Origin: Anaerolineales bacterium | Lineage (GTDB): Bacteria; Chloroflexota; Anaerolineae; Anaerolineales; Villigracilaceae | Length of the DNA stretch: 64,000 nucleotides | Reading direction: 5' to 3' | NCBI GenBank assembly: GCA_016928525.1 | Contig: JAFGKO010000241.1 | Location: 4,061-68,060 of the forward strand | Shown here: positions 27,064 through 36,053 of the stretch, piece after piece | Position numbering within the stretch: position 1 is the stretch's first letter | Layout: each line of letters starts with the position of its first letter | The notes under the pieces: model-generated | Database searches by the model: none | Seen by the model: only the letters and a program-made list of their open reading frames with translations | What the model was told of the DNA's origin: nothing | Made by a program: the position numbers and the translations under genes

Positions 27064-27990
27064 ATGAAACTTGTATTTGCTACCCGTCCCTCCGCCCTCG
27101 CCCGCTGGCAGACCCAGTGGGTAGTAACCGCCTTGCAGAAAGCCCATCCTGGCCTGGTCTGCGAGGAAAAGGTCATCACCACACAGGGCGACAGAATCCT
27201 CGACAAACCCCTGCCTGAGATCGGCGGCAAAGGACTTTTTACACAAGAACTCGAAAGCGAATTACTCTCTGGCGCGGTCCATTGCGCCGTGCATTCCCTC
27301 AAGGATTTGCCTGTCGAAAACCCCGATGGTTTAACAATAGGATGCGTACCGATCCGCACCGAAGTACGGGACGCGCTCATCTCGAAGGATGGTTACACCC
27401 TGGAAACTTTACCAAGCGGAGCAGTGGTTGGGACCTCGAGCCTGCGCCGCGCGGCCCAGATCCTGTCCGCCCGCCCGGACGTGTCCACCGCTTCCCTGCG
27501 CGGCAACGTGGATACCCGTCTGCGCAAGGCTTTGGAGGGGCAATACGATGCCATTATCCTGGCAGGTGCCGGCCTGACCCGCCTGGGATTAGAATCCTAC
27601 GTTACCCAGTGGCTGCCGCTGGATGTGATGCTGCCCGCGCCCGGTCAGGGTGCGCTGGCTGTGCAGTGCCGCGCCGATGATGTGGCAACGCTTTCGCTGC
27701 TGTCCGTATTGGAAGACGCCCCGACCCGCACCGCTGTAACCGCCGAAAGGCAGTTTTTACTCAGTTTGGGTGGAGGCTGTGCAGTGCCGGTGGCGGCGTT
27801 TGCAGAACAGATAATTAGAGAACAGAGAGCAGAAATTAGTCTTGTCGGTCTCGTGAGTTCGCCGGATGGCAAAAAGATTATCCGAGTCGACGGGCAGGGC
27901 ATTGACCCACTACAGCTTGGCCGCAAACTGGCGCAGGAAGCCATCGTTCGCGGCGCAGATGAAATCCTGAAACTGGTTGCTGAAAACTGA
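27064..27990 (+). CDS. hemC: Hydroxymethylbilane synthase (porphobilinogen deaminase)
   Basis: A 308-residue enzyme that polymerises four porphobilinogens into hydroxymethylbilane. It shows RPSALARWQTQWV near the start, the catalytic-domain GGKGLFTQELE, SSLRRAAQ, the Asp region HSLKDLP, and the dipyrromethane-cofactor Cys239 in LGGGCAVPVAAFAE. A few codons after that Cys (IIREQRAE, 27808-27838) are written in the GAGAACAGAGAGCAG repeat phrase, a small in-frame insertion. It starts 24 bp after hemA; the gap carries CTGATTAC-type repeat sequence and no clear ribosome site. Confidence 0.95.
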   Translation: MKLVFATRPSALARWQTQWVVTALQKAHPGLVCEEKVITTQGDRILDKPLPEIGGKGLFTQELESELLSGAVHCAVHSLKDLPVENPDGLTIGCVPIRTEVRDALISKDGYTLETLPSGAVVGTSSLRRAAQILSARPDVSTASLRGNVDTRLRKALEGQYDAIILAGAGLTRLGLESYVTQWLPLDVMLPAPGQGALAVQCRADDVATLSLLSVLEDAPTRTAVTAERQFLLSLGGGCAVPVAAFAEQIIREQRAEISLVGLVSSPDGKKIIRVDGQGIDPLQLGRKLAQEAIVRGADEILKLVAEN

Positions 27991-27995
27991 TACCT

Positions 27996-28790
27996 ATGAA
28001 AGTGTTGATTACCCGTCCTCGAAATCAAGCCGACTCATTTGCTGATGCTCTCAAAGCGGCAGGATTTGAGCCGGTATTTTTCCCGGTCATCGAGATCCGT
28101 CCGTTCGAAGAAAACGTGGCTCTGGATCGCGCAATTGAAAAATTGAGTTGTTACGACTGGGTTGTCTTCACATCTGTGAACGGGGTGGATGCGTTTTTCA
28201 GTGTCATTGCGAGGGAGCGAAGCGACCGAAGCAATCTCCTAATTGACGAGGGGATTGCTTCGCCTTTGGCTCGCAATGACATCGGTCCCAAAATTGCTGC
28301 CATTGGCCCCAAAACCGCTCAGTCCCTTGAAGCCCGTGGTGTAACGCCTGACTTTGTCCCCGATGAATACGTCGCTGAAGCCATCTTGCCCGGCCTGGGT
28401 GACCTGCGCGGACGCTGGGTATTGTTGCCGCGCGCCGAGATCGCCCGCAAGGCCCTGCCTGAAGCAATCTTGGAAGCAGGTGGTGTAGCCCACGAAATCG
28501 CCGTGTACCAGACCCTCCCGGCGGAACCCGATCCGGAAGGGCTGGCAGCCCTGAAGTCCGGGGTGGATGCGGTCACGTTTACCAGCCCGTCCACGGTGGA
28601 GAATTTTGTCGAAATCGTCCGCCGCGCGGGACTCGATCCTCTGCGTCTTCCAGGAGATCCAAAAATCGCCTGCATTGGCCCGATCACGCAGAAAGCCGCT
28701 GAAGAAGCGGGTTTTACGGATTTAACCGTCGCCGAAGAGTACACCACCGAAGGTCTTGTGAACTTATTGCGTAATTCGGAGATATTATGA
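27996..28790 (+). CDS. hemD: Uroporphyrinogen-III synthase with an in-frame repeat insertion
   Basis: A 264-residue protein that cyclises hydroxymethylbilane with D-ring inversion. Family marks are an N-terminal [26 protein letters not shown], the second-domain AVYQTLP, and [12 protein letters not shown]. An 80-bp dispersed repeat (28202-28281) lies within the frame right after VDAFF and supplies about 26 residues ([20 protein letters not shown] and so on). Without it the sequence resumes at a normal [15 protein letters not shown]. The insertion has no stop and keeps the frame, so the protein may be functional with an extra loop between strands. The stop overlaps hemB as ATGA. Confidence 0.9.
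   Translation: MKVLITRPRNQADSFADALKAAGFEPVFFPVIEIRPFEENVALDRAIEKLSCYDWVVFTSVNGVDAFFSVIARERSDRSNLLIDEGIASPLARNDIGPKIAAIGPKTAQSLEARGVTPDFVPDEYVAEAILPGLGDLRGRWVLLPRAEIARKALPEAILEAGGVAHEIAVYQTLPAEPDPEGLAALKSGVDAVTFTSPSTVENFVEIVRRAGLDPLRLPGDPKIACIGPITQKAAEEAGFTDLTVAEEYTTEGLVNLLRNSEIL
28202..28281. repeat. Dispersed TGTCATTGCGAG repeat, copy 3, inside hemD
   Basis: Outer arms TGTCATTGCGAG (28202-28213) and CTCGCAATGACA (28270-28281); inner arms GAAGCAATC (28228-28236) and GATTGCTTC (28253-28261). The same ends occur in six intergenic copies. Confidence 0.9.
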
Positions 28791-29833
28791 CAATCGATAA
28801 TCGTCAATCATCAATCGTCAAACGTCGATTGGTTCGTCCTCGTCGTCTGCGCCAGAGCGAAGCCCTACGCACCATGCTGCGCGAGACCGAACTGAACGCC
28901 CGTGATTTCATTTATCCGTTGTTTGTACGGCATGGAGAAGGCCGCACGCCGATCATGTCAATGCCCGGTATTGCCCAGCTTTCCGTGGATGAGGCCGTGC
29001 GCGAAGCTGAAGTTGCATTCAACTTGGGTATCCCGGCTGTGATCCTGTTCGGCATCCCAGCTGAGAAGGACCCGGTTGGGCTGGAGAACTTTGCTCCCGA
29101 TGGGATCGTCCAGCAGGCCATCCGTGCTATCAAGAAAGAAATCCCCGAAATGGTGGTGGTGACCGATGTCTGCCTGTGCGAGTACACCGACCACGGGCAC
29201 TGTGGGATATTAAATGTCGCTCCGGATGGGTTTCAGACCCGTCCGAGCATGAGCCTGCCCGAAGGCTACGTGCTCAACGACCCGACCCTGGAAGTGCTCG
29301 GTAAGGTAGCCGTTTCGCACGCCGAATGCGGTGCAGATATCGTCGCCCCCTCCGGCATGATGGATGGTATGGTGGCCGCCATCCGGGATGCGCTGGATGA
29401 TACTGGCTTCGAGAGCCTGCCTATCCTGTCGTATGCAGTGAAATATGCCTCGTCGTTCTACGGCCCGTTCCGGGATGCCGCCGAGGGCGCGCCCAAGTTT
29501 GGCGACCGCAAGTCCCACCAGATGGACCCGGCCAACGTCCGGGAAGCGCTGCGCGAAGCGGCCCTGGATGTGGAAGAGGGCGCGGATATGCTGATGGTCA
29601 AGCCGGCGTTGGCTTATCTGGATGTCATCCGTACTGTCAAAGAGACCTTTCCGGAACTGCCGATGGCAGCTTACAACGTCAGCGGCGAGTATGCCATGGT
29701 CAAGGCTGCGGCCCAGAACGGCTGGATCGATGAGGCCAAGGTCACGCTCGAAACGTTGACCGCCATGAAGCGCGCCGGAGCGGATTTGATCATCACCTAT
29801 CACGCGCTGGATGCGGTGAGGTGGTTGAAATAA
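28787..29833 (+). CDS. hemB: Delta-aminolevulinic acid dehydratase, zinc type
   Basis: A 348-residue porphobilinogen synthase condensing two 5-aminolevulinates. The zinc-binding Cys triad is Cys129, Cys131 and Cys139 in [14 protein letters not shown]. Schiff-base lysines lie in [17 protein letters not shown] and [13 protein letters not shown]. The first 14 residues ([13 protein letters not shown]) come from an AATCGTCAATC phrase repeat and are not part of the normal family N-terminus, which begins near [12 protein letters not shown]. The ATG overlaps the hemD stop by 4 nt. Confidence 0.95.
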   Translation: MTIDNRQSSIVKRRLVRPRRLRQSEALRTMLRETELNARDFIYPLFVRHGEGRTPIMSMPGIAQLSVDEAVREAEVAFNLGIPAVILFGIPAEKDPVGLENFAPDGIVQQAIRAIKKEIPEMVVVTDVCLCEYTDHGHCGILNVAPDGFQTRPSMSLPEGYVLNDPTLEVLGKVAVSHAECGADIVAPSGMMDGMVAAIRDALDDTGFESLPILSYAVKYASSFYGPFRDAAEGAPKFGDRKSHQMDPANVREALREAALDVEEGADMLMVKPALAYLDVIRTVKETFPELPMAAYNVSGEYAMVKAAAQNGWIDEAKVTLETLTAMKRAGADLIITYHALDAVRWLK

Positions 29834-29837
29834 CAAC

Positions 29838-29950
29838 ATGTCATTGGGAGGGCCGCTGGTCGAGTGCGAAGCGTATCGAGACCCGGCCCGAAGCAATCTC
29901 CCAACGATTGAGGAGATCGCCACGGATGCTTCGCATCCTCGCAATGACAT
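29838..29950. repeat. Dispersed TGTCATTGCGAG repeat, copy 4
   Basis: Starts ATGTCATTG and ends CTCGCAATGACAT, filling the hemB to radical SAM gap. Its open frame gives a false 50-codon extension to the next gene. Confidence 0.8.
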
Positions 29951-29970
29951 TTGAAAGTTTAGGAGTATTA

Positions 29971-31122
29971 ATGACGGTATCAAATTTATCGGAACGCGCC
30001 GCCGCCGAGCGGCAATACCAGAACAGTCGCATGGTGCACGCTGACTTCAACCAGGCCCCCTTTACCATCGCCTGGGAAGTGACCCGCGCCTGCGCCTACG
30101 CTTGCGTCCACTGCCGCGCGGACGCCCAGCACCAGCGCGACCCGCGTGAATTGTCCACCGAAGAGGCTTTTACCCTGATCGACCGCCTGGCCGATTTTGG
30201 CAACAATCCTATTTTGATCTTCACCGGCGGCGACCCGATGATGCGCCGTGACCTGACCGATCTTATCGCTTACGCTGCTCAAAAAGGACTACGTTGCTCG
30301 CTGACCCCCACCGCCACCGCCCTGCCGACCAGAGAACGTCTCGAGAAGGTGCGCGATGCGGGCGTCCGGCGAGTGGCACTGTCGCTGGACGCACCCAGAG
30401 CGGAGGTCCATGACGAGTTCCGCAAAGTCCCCGGATCCTGGCAGCGCACGATGGACATCCTGCACCGGGCGCAGGATGTCGGCTTGAGCGTCCAGGTCAA
30501 CACCACGGTTGCCAAACACAATGTAGACATCCTGCACGAAATGGTACCCTTCATCCAGGAAGTCGGCGCGGTGCAATGGTCGGTCTTCTTCCTGGTTCCC
30601 ACCGGGCGCGCGATGATCGCGCAGATGATCAGCGCCGAGCAGCACGAGCAGGTCTTCAATTGGCTGTACGACCTGTCACAGAACGCCCCCTTCGACATCA
30701 AGGGCACGGCTGCCCCGATGTACCGCCGCGTGGCCATCGAGCGTAAGAAGGCTGAAGCAGGCGATGGGCCGGTCACCTTCCAGGGAGCGGGCTTCCAGTA
30801 CGCCGACGGTCTGAACCGCCCCACCAAGGGCGTCAACGATGGTAACGGCTTCCTGTTTATCTCGCACATCGGCGAGATCCAGCCCAGCGGCTTCCTGCCC
30901 CTCACGGCGGGTCTGGTGCGCGAAAATGACGTGGTGGATGTTTACCGCAACCACCCACTCTTCAAAGAACTACGCGATTATTCCAGGCTCAAGGGCAAAT
31001 GCGGTATTTGCGATTATCGCGACGTTTGCGGCGGCCAGCGTGGCCGCGCTTACGGTATCACTGGCGACTATATGGAAACCGATCCGGCCTGCGCCTATGA
31101 ACCCAAGGTGAAAGCGGGGTAA
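29971..31122 (+). CDS. Radical SAM/SPASM protein of the haem operon
   Basis: A 383-residue radical SAM enzyme. The ATG at 29971 follows AGGAG at 29961-29965. The cluster motif is TRACAYACVHCRADA (CxxxCxxC), with FTGGDPMMR as the SAM-binding GGE-like loop. The C-terminal SPASM-type region has CGICDYRDVCGGQRGRAY and a final DPACAYEP, Cys residues that would bind an auxiliary Fe-S cluster. The GGxRxRAY...TGD...DPxCxYxP ending fits the TIGR04053 family and resembles AhbD/NirJ haem-modifying enzymes. In this operon it may decarboxylate or otherwise modify a porphyrin, possibly as an anaerobic alternative to HemQ. The exact reaction is unknown. It ends 2 nt before hemQ. Confidence 0.8.
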   Translation: MTVSNLSERAAAERQYQNSRMVHADFNQAPFTIAWEVTRACAYACVHCRADAQHQRDPRELSTEEAFTLIDRLADFGNNPILIFTGGDPMMRRDLTDLIAYAAQKGLRCSLTPTATALPTRERLEKVRDAGVRRVALSLDAPRAEVHDEFRKVPGSWQRTMDILHRAQDVGLSVQVNTTVAKHNVDILHEMVPFIQEVGAVQWSVFFLVPTGRAMIAQMISAEQHEQVFNWLYDLSQNAPFDIKGTAAPMYRRVAIERKKAEAGDGPVTFQGAGFQYADGLNRPTKGVNDGNGFLFISHIGEIQPSGFLPLTAGLVRENDVVDVYRNHPLFKELRDYSRLKGKCGICDYRDVCGGQRGRAYGITGDYMETDPACAYEPKVKAG

Positions 31123-31124
31123 AG

Positions 31125-31808
31125 ATGCCAGAACAGACACCCCGTACCCTCAATCATTACGCGCTGGTGGCCTTCAAGGATGCCTATTGGGCCATGCAGT
31201 CGGATTCGCGTAGTGCTTTTCACACCGGTTGGCTGGCCGCATTGAACAAAACAGCCCAAAAAGTGGACATTTTCCAATCTGCCGAGAGCGGCGTGGATCT
31301 ACTCGTTTGGAGCGCGGTCCAGGCGGAAGAACCTCAGGCAACGGCCGATTTCTTCGAGCGCTTTGCCAGGGCCTGCAGCCCCTACCGCCACCTGATTGAA
31401 ATCAAACAGTCCCTCTGGGGCTATACGCGCCCGTCACAATACACCAAATCGCGCTCCACGCAGGAAATCGATCCCTTCTCTGAAACACGTAAAAGATACC
31501 TGGTCATTTATCCTTTCGTCAAAACGGTGAAATGGTACCTGATGAGCCGCGAGGCCCGCCAGGGTATGATGAACGAGCATATCCGCATCGGCAAGCAATA
31601 CGAAGAGATCAAGCAGTTATTGCTTTATTCCTTTGGGGTGCAGGATCAGGAATTCGTTGTTGTCTACGAAATGGATGACTTGCAGCAGTTTTCCGACCTG
31701 GTCAATGAATTGCGTTCATCCGAAGCACGCCGTTACACCCTGCGTGATACGCCGCTTCACACCGCCATCTATCACCCTGCCGAAGAGACTCTTTCATTAT
31801 GGAAATAA
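31125..31808 (+). CDS. hemQ: Coproheme decarboxylase (chlorite-dismutase family)
   Basis: A 227-residue protein with the double ferredoxin-like Cld fold. HemQ-type residues are present: Tyr129 and Lys133 in VIYPFVKTVKW (the YxxxK pair used in oxidative decarboxylation) and a proximal haem ligand His152 in MMNEHIRIGKQY. The loop between Tyr and His is about four residues shorter than in Firmicutes HemQ. It would convert coproheme to haem b with H2O2, the last step of the coproporphyrin-dependent pathway. Its context among hemE, hemH and hemY supports HemQ over a true chlorite dismutase. Its end overlaps hemE by 10 nt. Confidence 0.88.
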   Translation: MPEQTPRTLNHYALVAFKDAYWAMQSDSRSAFHTGWLAALNKTAQKVDIFQSAESGVDLLVWSAVQAEEPQATADFFERFARACSPYRHLIEIKQSLWGYTRPSQYTKSRSTQEIDPFSETRKRYLVIYPFVKTVKWYLMSREARQGMMNEHIRIGKQYEEIKQLLLYSFGVQDQEFVVVYEMDDLQQFSDLVNELRSSEARRYTLRDTPLHTAIYHPAEETLSLWK

Positions 31809-32839
31809 ATAGCCGTTTTCTGGCTGCCTGCCGTCGCCAGCCCGTGGACGCCACCCCCGTCTGGTTTATGCGCCAGGCCGGGCGTTACATGGCTGAGTAC
31901 CGTGCTATTCGTAAAAAATATGGACTGCTCGAAATCGTTCAGCAGCCCGAACTGGCTGCCGAAGTGACTCTCCAGCCTGTGCGCGCCTTCAATGTGGATG
32001 CTGCCATTCTTTTCGCCGACATCCTGCTTCCGCTTCAACCGCTGGGAGTAGATTTCGGATTTACTAAAGGCGAGGGACCTGTCATCCACCATCCAGTGCG
32101 GACTCAAGCCGATGTGGACGCGCTTCGCCCGCTTCGTCCCGAAGAGACGCTTGCCCACGTTATGGACGCCATTCGCCTGCTGCGGACCGAACTCGTTAAT
32201 ACGCCGCTGATCGGTTTTTCCGGCGCTCCGTTCACGGTTGCCTCTTACATGATCGAAGGCGGAGGCTCTCGAGATTACAGGAACACCAAACTGATGATGT
32301 ATTCCGCCCCCAAAATCTGGCACTCTCTCATGGACAAATTGTCCACGGCGCTGGCCGAATACCTGATTGCCCAGATCCGCGCCGGGGCGCAGGCCGTGCA
32401 ATTGTTCGACTCGTGGGTCGGCGCGCTCAGCCCGATGGATTACGAAACCTTCGTCCTGCCCTATTCCCAAAAAGTGCTGGGAGCGGCGCAAGCGACCGGT
32501 GTCCCCGTCATCCACTTTGGCACGGGGACAGCGACCCTGCTCCCGCTGATGCGCCAGGCAGGCGGCGACGTGATCGGCCTGGATTGGCGCGTGCCGCTCG
32601 ACCGGGGCTGGCAGGCCGTCGGTCATGATAGAGCCGTACAGGGCAATCTGGATCCGGTCGCTCTGTTTGCTCCCATCCCCGAAATGAAAAAGCGTATCCA
32701 AGATGTTCTTTGCCGCGCTGAGAGCCATCCCGGTCACATCTTCAATGTCGGTCACGGTATCTTGCAACACACGCCGGAAGAGAATGTCAAAGCAGCGGTG
32801 GAAATTGTTCACGAATGGAAATTAGAGAGTAGAGAGTAG
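31799..32839 (+). CDS. hemE: Uroporphyrinogen decarboxylase
   Basis: A 346-residue enzyme converting uroporphyrinogen III to coproporphyrinogen III. It has the signature PVWFMRQAGRYMAEYRAIRKKYG near the start (two Arg for substrate carboxylates), FADILLPLQPLGVDF with the catalytic Asp, GFSGAPFTVASYMIEG, and a late GLDWRVPLD and FNVGHGILQHTPEENV. The last few codons (ESRE) are written in the AGAGAGTAGAGAG repeat that continues into the following gap, so that repeat has supplied the stop. Confidence 0.95.
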   Translation: MEINSRFLAACRRQPVDATPVWFMRQAGRYMAEYRAIRKKYGLLEIVQQPELAAEVTLQPVRAFNVDAAILFADILLPLQPLGVDFGFTKGEGPVIHHPVRTQADVDALRPLRPEETLAHVMDAIRLLRTELVNTPLIGFSGAPFTVASYMIEGGGSRDYRNTKLMMYSAPKIWHSLMDKLSTALAEYLIAQIRAGAQAVQLFDSWVGALSPMDYETFVLPYSQKVLGAAQATGVPVIHFGTGTATLLPLMRQAGGDVIGLDWRVPLDRGWQAVGHDRAVQGNLDPVALFAPIPEMKKRIQDVLCRAESHPGHIFNVGHGILQHTPEENVKAAVEIVHEWKLESRE

Positions 32840-32890
32840 AGAACAGAGAGCAGTTACTACTCTCCACTCTCTATTCTCTACTCTTCACCA
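32821..32890. repeat. GAGAGTAGAGAACAGAG inverted phrase repeat
   Basis: Left half AGAGAGTAGAGAACAGAGAG, right half CTCCACTCTCTATTCTCTAC, forming a long imperfect hairpin between hemE and the first DUF4491-like gene. The same phrase appears at 27808, 35969 and 59684. Confidence 0.75.
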
Positions 32891-32899
32891 AAGATTGCA

Positions 32900-33313
32900 A
32901 TGGAACTCAATTTTACCGGCTTAATCGCAGCAATCAGCGCATTTCTGGGTATCTGGCTCGGGCACGTCTCCGTGCGGGTTATCGAGCGCAACGCCAAAAC
33001 TCTCTGGCCGCCTATTCTCATCGCCCTTGTCCTCGGCCTCGGTCTCGAAACCTGGTCACTGTTTACTGATTACCGGTTACTGAACACTGCTCTTGGAATT
33101 CTCGGCATCACCATCCTCTGGGACGCCCTCGAATTCGTCCGCCAGGAAAAACGGATCAAAAAGGGACATGCCCCCGCCAACCCGCATAACCCCCGCCATG
33201 CCCGCATCCTGACCGAGCATCCCTCCGCCACTATGCTCGATTTACTCAAACGCGATCCCGTCGGTCGTCAAGTAAGTCCTGACGAAGCCGTTCAACTAGT
33301 CATTGAAAACTGA
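32900..33313 (+). CDS. DUF4491-like membrane protein A
   Basis: A 137-residue protein with three hydrophobic segments (about 5-22, 38-50, 63-76) and a polar tail ending near residue 137. GHAPANPHNPRHARIL after an EFVRQEKRIKKG helix resembles the DUF4491 family, small membrane proteins of unknown function. The segment WSLFTDYRLLNT is encoded by CTGGTCACTGTTTACTG-type repeat DNA, probably an in-frame insertion into the loop between two membrane helices. Its position inside the haem operon suggests a role in porphyrin or haem handling, but there is no direct evidence. Confidence 0.6.
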   Translation: MELNFTGLIAAISAFLGIWLGHVSVRVIERNAKTLWPPILIALVLGLGLETWSLFTDYRLLNTALGILGITILWDALEFVRQEKRIKKGHAPANPHNPRHARILTEHPSATMLDLLKRDPVGRQVSPDEAVQLVIEN

Positions 33314-33326
33314 ACACTGATAACTG

Positions 33327-33665
33327 ATGACTATGAACACTTTCGGTCTTCTTCTCGGCATTGCCACTCTCTTTATCATCGGCCTCGGGTTCGTCTGGGT
33401 CATCCGCGGCGAACGTACCTTTGGCTACTTATGGTGGCCTTATGTGATGGGATTCGGTGTCCTGTTCGTGCTTGGCTCGCTCTTCATCCGCTCGGATTGG
33501 GGGTCCGCCCTGCTGGGTGCCTTTGGAGCCTCCCTGATCTGGGGCTCGACCGAACTCAAGGAACAGGCCATCCGTGCGGAATTGGGATGGTTTCCCTTCA
33601 ACGAAGAGAAGATTCAGCCTCCTTTGAAGGCGATTATTAAAAAATGGAAAGCGCCGCATCTATGA
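33327..33665 (+). CDS. DUF4491-like membrane protein B
   Basis: A 112-residue protein with three membrane segments (about 6-24, 36-52 and 60-76) followed by a GSTELKEQAIRAELGWFPFNEE helix, the typical DUF4491 ending. ATGs at 33327 and 33333 are both possible and no ribosome site decides. Its stop overlaps hemH as ATGA. With protein A it forms a pair of related small membrane proteins between hemE and hemH. Confidence 0.65.
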   Translation: MTMNTFGLLLGIATLFIIGLGFVWVIRGERTFGYLWWPYVMGFGVLFVLGSLFIRSDWGSALLGAFGASLIWGSTELKEQAIRAELGWFPFNEEKIQPPLKAIIKKWKAPHL

Positions 33666-34576
33666 TAGGACTTTTGGTAATGGCTTACGGCGGTCCGAAC
33701 AACCTGGACGAGGTTGAGCCATATCTGCTGGATGTGCGCGGTTATCGCCCGACATCTCAGGAAATCATCCACGAAGTACGCGAGCGCTACCGTCAAATCG
33801 GCGGCCGCTCGCCCATCCTGGAACGGACCCGAGACCAGGCGCAGGCGCTCGAAGCCGCGCTGAATTCACGCGGGGAGTATTTCAAAGCCTTCGTCGGGAT
33901 GCGTCATTGGTATCCCTTTATTAACCAGACTTTGGCCGATATGTCTGCCGCAGGGATCGAAAAAGCCGTCGGTCTTGTCATGGCGCCACACTACTCGCGG
34001 GTGAGCATCGGCGCATATGTAAAAAAAATACAAGAAGCTGAGACGGATTTGGAAATCGAGCCCATCGAACGCTGGCATTTGTTGCCCGGTTACCTGGATG
34101 CGCTGGCCAGGCGCGTGCAGGCCGCATTGGAACGTTTCCCCGTGGATGTCCGTGATAGTGTCCCGGTCATTTTCACCGCGCACAGCCTGCCGGAGCGCAT
34201 CTTGAAATGGAACGATCCCTATGCCGACGAACTGAACGCTACGTTGGCGGAACTCGGCAAACGGCTTGGCCCGAACCCCTTTGAGTTCGCATTCCAGTCT
34301 GCCGCGATCTCCAGCGAACCCTGGCTTGGTCCGGACGCCGGGGATGTGATTGAGCGGCTGGCGTCCGAGGGGCGCAAGCACGTTCTGATTGCGCCAATTG
34401 GCTTCGTCTGTGAGCACGTCGAGGTGCTTTATGACGTGGACATCGTATTTAAACAACAAGCTGAATCGCTCGGGATGCAACTCGAACGCATCGAAATGCT
34501 GAACACCGCGCCGCAGATGATCGCTGGGCTTGCCGAACTGGTTCTTAATGTTGCAAAGGAAAAGAAGTGGTTATGA
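33662..34576 (+). CDS. hemH: Ferrochelatase (probably coproporphyrin type)
   Basis: A 304-residue enzyme from the ATG at 33662, which overlaps the previous stop by 4 nt. LVMAYGGPNNLDEVEPYL opens the protein; the catalytic His lies in IFTAHSLPERI, and the acidic path in IAPIGFVCEHVEVLYDVDIVF. It inserts Fe(II) into a porphyrin. Because the operon has hemQ and no coproporphyrinogen decarboxylase, coproporphyrin III is the inferred substrate; protoporphyrin cannot be excluded from sequence alone. Confidence 0.93.
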   Translation: MIGLLVMAYGGPNNLDEVEPYLLDVRGYRPTSQEIIHEVRERYRQIGGRSPILERTRDQAQALEAALNSRGEYFKAFVGMRHWYPFINQTLADMSAAGIEKAVGLVMAPHYSRVSIGAYVKKIQEAETDLEIEPIERWHLLPGYLDALARRVQAALERFPVDVRDSVPVIFTAHSLPERILKWNDPYADELNATLAELGKRLGPNPFEFAFQSAAISSEPWLGPDAGDVIERLASEGRKHVLIAPIGFVCEHVEVLYDVDIVFKQQAESLGMQLERIEMLNTAPQMIAGLAELVLNVAKEKKWL

Positions 34577-36018
34577 AAGATCTTATTGTTGTGGGAGGCG
34601 GCATTGCCGGGCTATCGGCAGCGTATTATGCCCTAAAAAAAACGCCCAGCTTCCAGGTGACTCTGCTTGAAGCCGGCGACCGCTGGGGCGGTAAAATCAC
34701 TACCGACCGTGTGCCATACCAGGATGGCGACTTCATCATCGAAGGCGGACCGGACACCTTCTTGGCCACCAAACCCTGGGGCGTGACGCTCTGCAAGGAA
34801 CTTGGCCTGGCCGAGCGCTTGCATGGCACCAACCCGCATCAAAAAAACACCTACGTTTTGCACAAAAGCAAACTCCAACCGCTGCCAGATGGGCTGGCGA
34901 TGATGATCCCTACGAACATCCCTTCCATTCTGAAATCCCAACTCGTTTCGTGGCCCGGAAAAATTCGTATGGGGTTCGATTTTTTGCTCCCCTCCCACAA
35001 CGGCCAGCACGACGAGAGCTTGGGGCAATTCGTCTCCCGCCGCCTTGGCCGGGAAGCCTATGAGAACCTGATCGAGCCGCTCATGTCCGGAATTTACGCC
35101 GGTGACGGTGACCAGCTCTCGCTGCGCTCCACCTTTCCCTACCTGCACGACCTCGAGCACAAATACGGTTCTCTCGCCCGCGGCGTGCTCCGGATGCGTC
35201 AGCAGGTAGCTGCTCGCGGAGGGGCTACACAAGGCTCTCGCTCCGCTTTCCTGACTCCCACAACCGGTCTGGCGGAAATTGTCGAAGCGTTGGTTGATCA
35301 TCTTCAGGGTGTTGACCTGCGTCTCAACTCTCCCGTCCGAACGGTGCAACGGGAAAACGGGAAAACGTGGATCGTTGAATTGGAATCCGGGGAAGCCCTC
35401 GAAGCCGATTCCATTATCCTGGCCACCCCCGCCCCTGTGACTGGTTCCCTGCTCGCCTCGTTCGACCCCGAGCTTACTTCCGTTTTAGAAAGCATCCATT
35501 ATGCCTCGACAGCAACCGTCACCCTGGCCTACCGCCAGAGCGACCTGTCCCGCCCGCTGGACGGCTATGGCTACGTCATCCCGCGCCGCGAGGGACGCCG
35601 TGCCCTGGCCTGCACCTGGACCTCGACCAAGTTTCCACACCGCGCGCCCACTGGGTATGCCCTGATCCGTGTCTTCATCGGACGCGCTGGGCAGGAATCC
35701 GACATTCCCTGGAATGAGGCTGGCTTGCTCACTTTAGCCCGTGAAGAACTCGAGCTGACCCTCGGCATCACCGCCGAGCCGCTGGTCAGCCGGGTTTTCA
35801 TCTGGGAAAACGCCATGCCACAGTACAACCTGGGCCACCCCGAAGAGCTGGCCCGGATCGACATTGCCCTCGAAAAATACCCTGGCCTGGCGCTGGCGGG
35901 AAACGGTTATCGTGGCATCGGTATCCCTGATTGCATCCATTCCGGCGACTTGGCCGTGCAGAAGATATTAGAGAGTAGGGGACTAGAGAACAGTCCATCT
36001 CCGCTTGCTACTCTCTAA
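34573..36018 (+). CDS. hemY: Coproporphyrinogen/protoporphyrinogen oxidase (HemY/CgoX)
   Basis: A 481-residue FAD-dependent oxidase. The FAD motif IVVGGGIAGLSAAYYAL is at the N-terminus; RWGGKI, GGPDTFLATKPWG and a C-terminal LALAGNGYRGIGIPDCIHSG are typical. In a HemQ-containing operon the likely reaction is coproporphyrinogen III to coproporphyrin III with O2. The ATG at 34573 overlaps the hemH stop (ATGA). The final residues (ESRGLENSPSPLATL) come from the GAGAGTAG phrase repeat. Confidence 0.92.
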   Translation: MKDLIVVGGGIAGLSAAYYALKKTPSFQVTLLEAGDRWGGKITTDRVPYQDGDFIIEGGPDTFLATKPWGVTLCKELGLAERLHGTNPHQKNTYVLHKSKLQPLPDGLAMMIPTNIPSILKSQLVSWPGKIRMGFDFLLPSHNGQHDESLGQFVSRRLGREAYENLIEPLMSGIYAGDGDQLSLRSTFPYLHDLEHKYGSLARGVLRMRQQVAARGGATQGSRSAFLTPTTGLAEIVEALVDHLQGVDLRLNSPVRTVQRENGKTWIVELESGEALEADSIILATPAPVTGSLLASFDPELTSVLESIHYASTATVTLAYRQSDLSRPLDGYGYVIPRREGRRALACTWTSTKFPHRAPTGYALIRVFIGRAGQESDIPWNEAGLLTLAREELELTLGITAEPLVSRVFIWENAMPQYNLGHPEELARIDIALEKYPGLALAGNGYRGIGIPDCIHSGDLAVQKILESRGLENSPSPLATL

Positions 36019-36044
36019 TGATCTACTCTCTAATTCTCTAATAT
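35969..36044. repeat. GAGAGTAGGGGACTAGAGAAC inverted phrase repeat
   Basis: Left half ATTAGAGAGTAGGGGACTAG, right half with CTACTCTCTAATGATCTACT, between hemY and hemL; the 3' end of hemY is encoded in it. Confidence 0.65.
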
Positions 36045-36053
36045 CGAGGAATT

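Noticed and set aside
29821..29970. N-terminal extension of the haem-operon radical SAM protein
   Set aside because: It overlaps the end of hemB and translates repeat copy 4; AGGAG supports the start at 29971.
31125..31808. True chlorite dismutase
   Set aside because: The Tyr/Lys pair and the haem-operon setting fit coproheme decarboxylase better.
31772..32812. A 346-codon minus-strand frame
   Set aside because: Antisense shadow of hemE.
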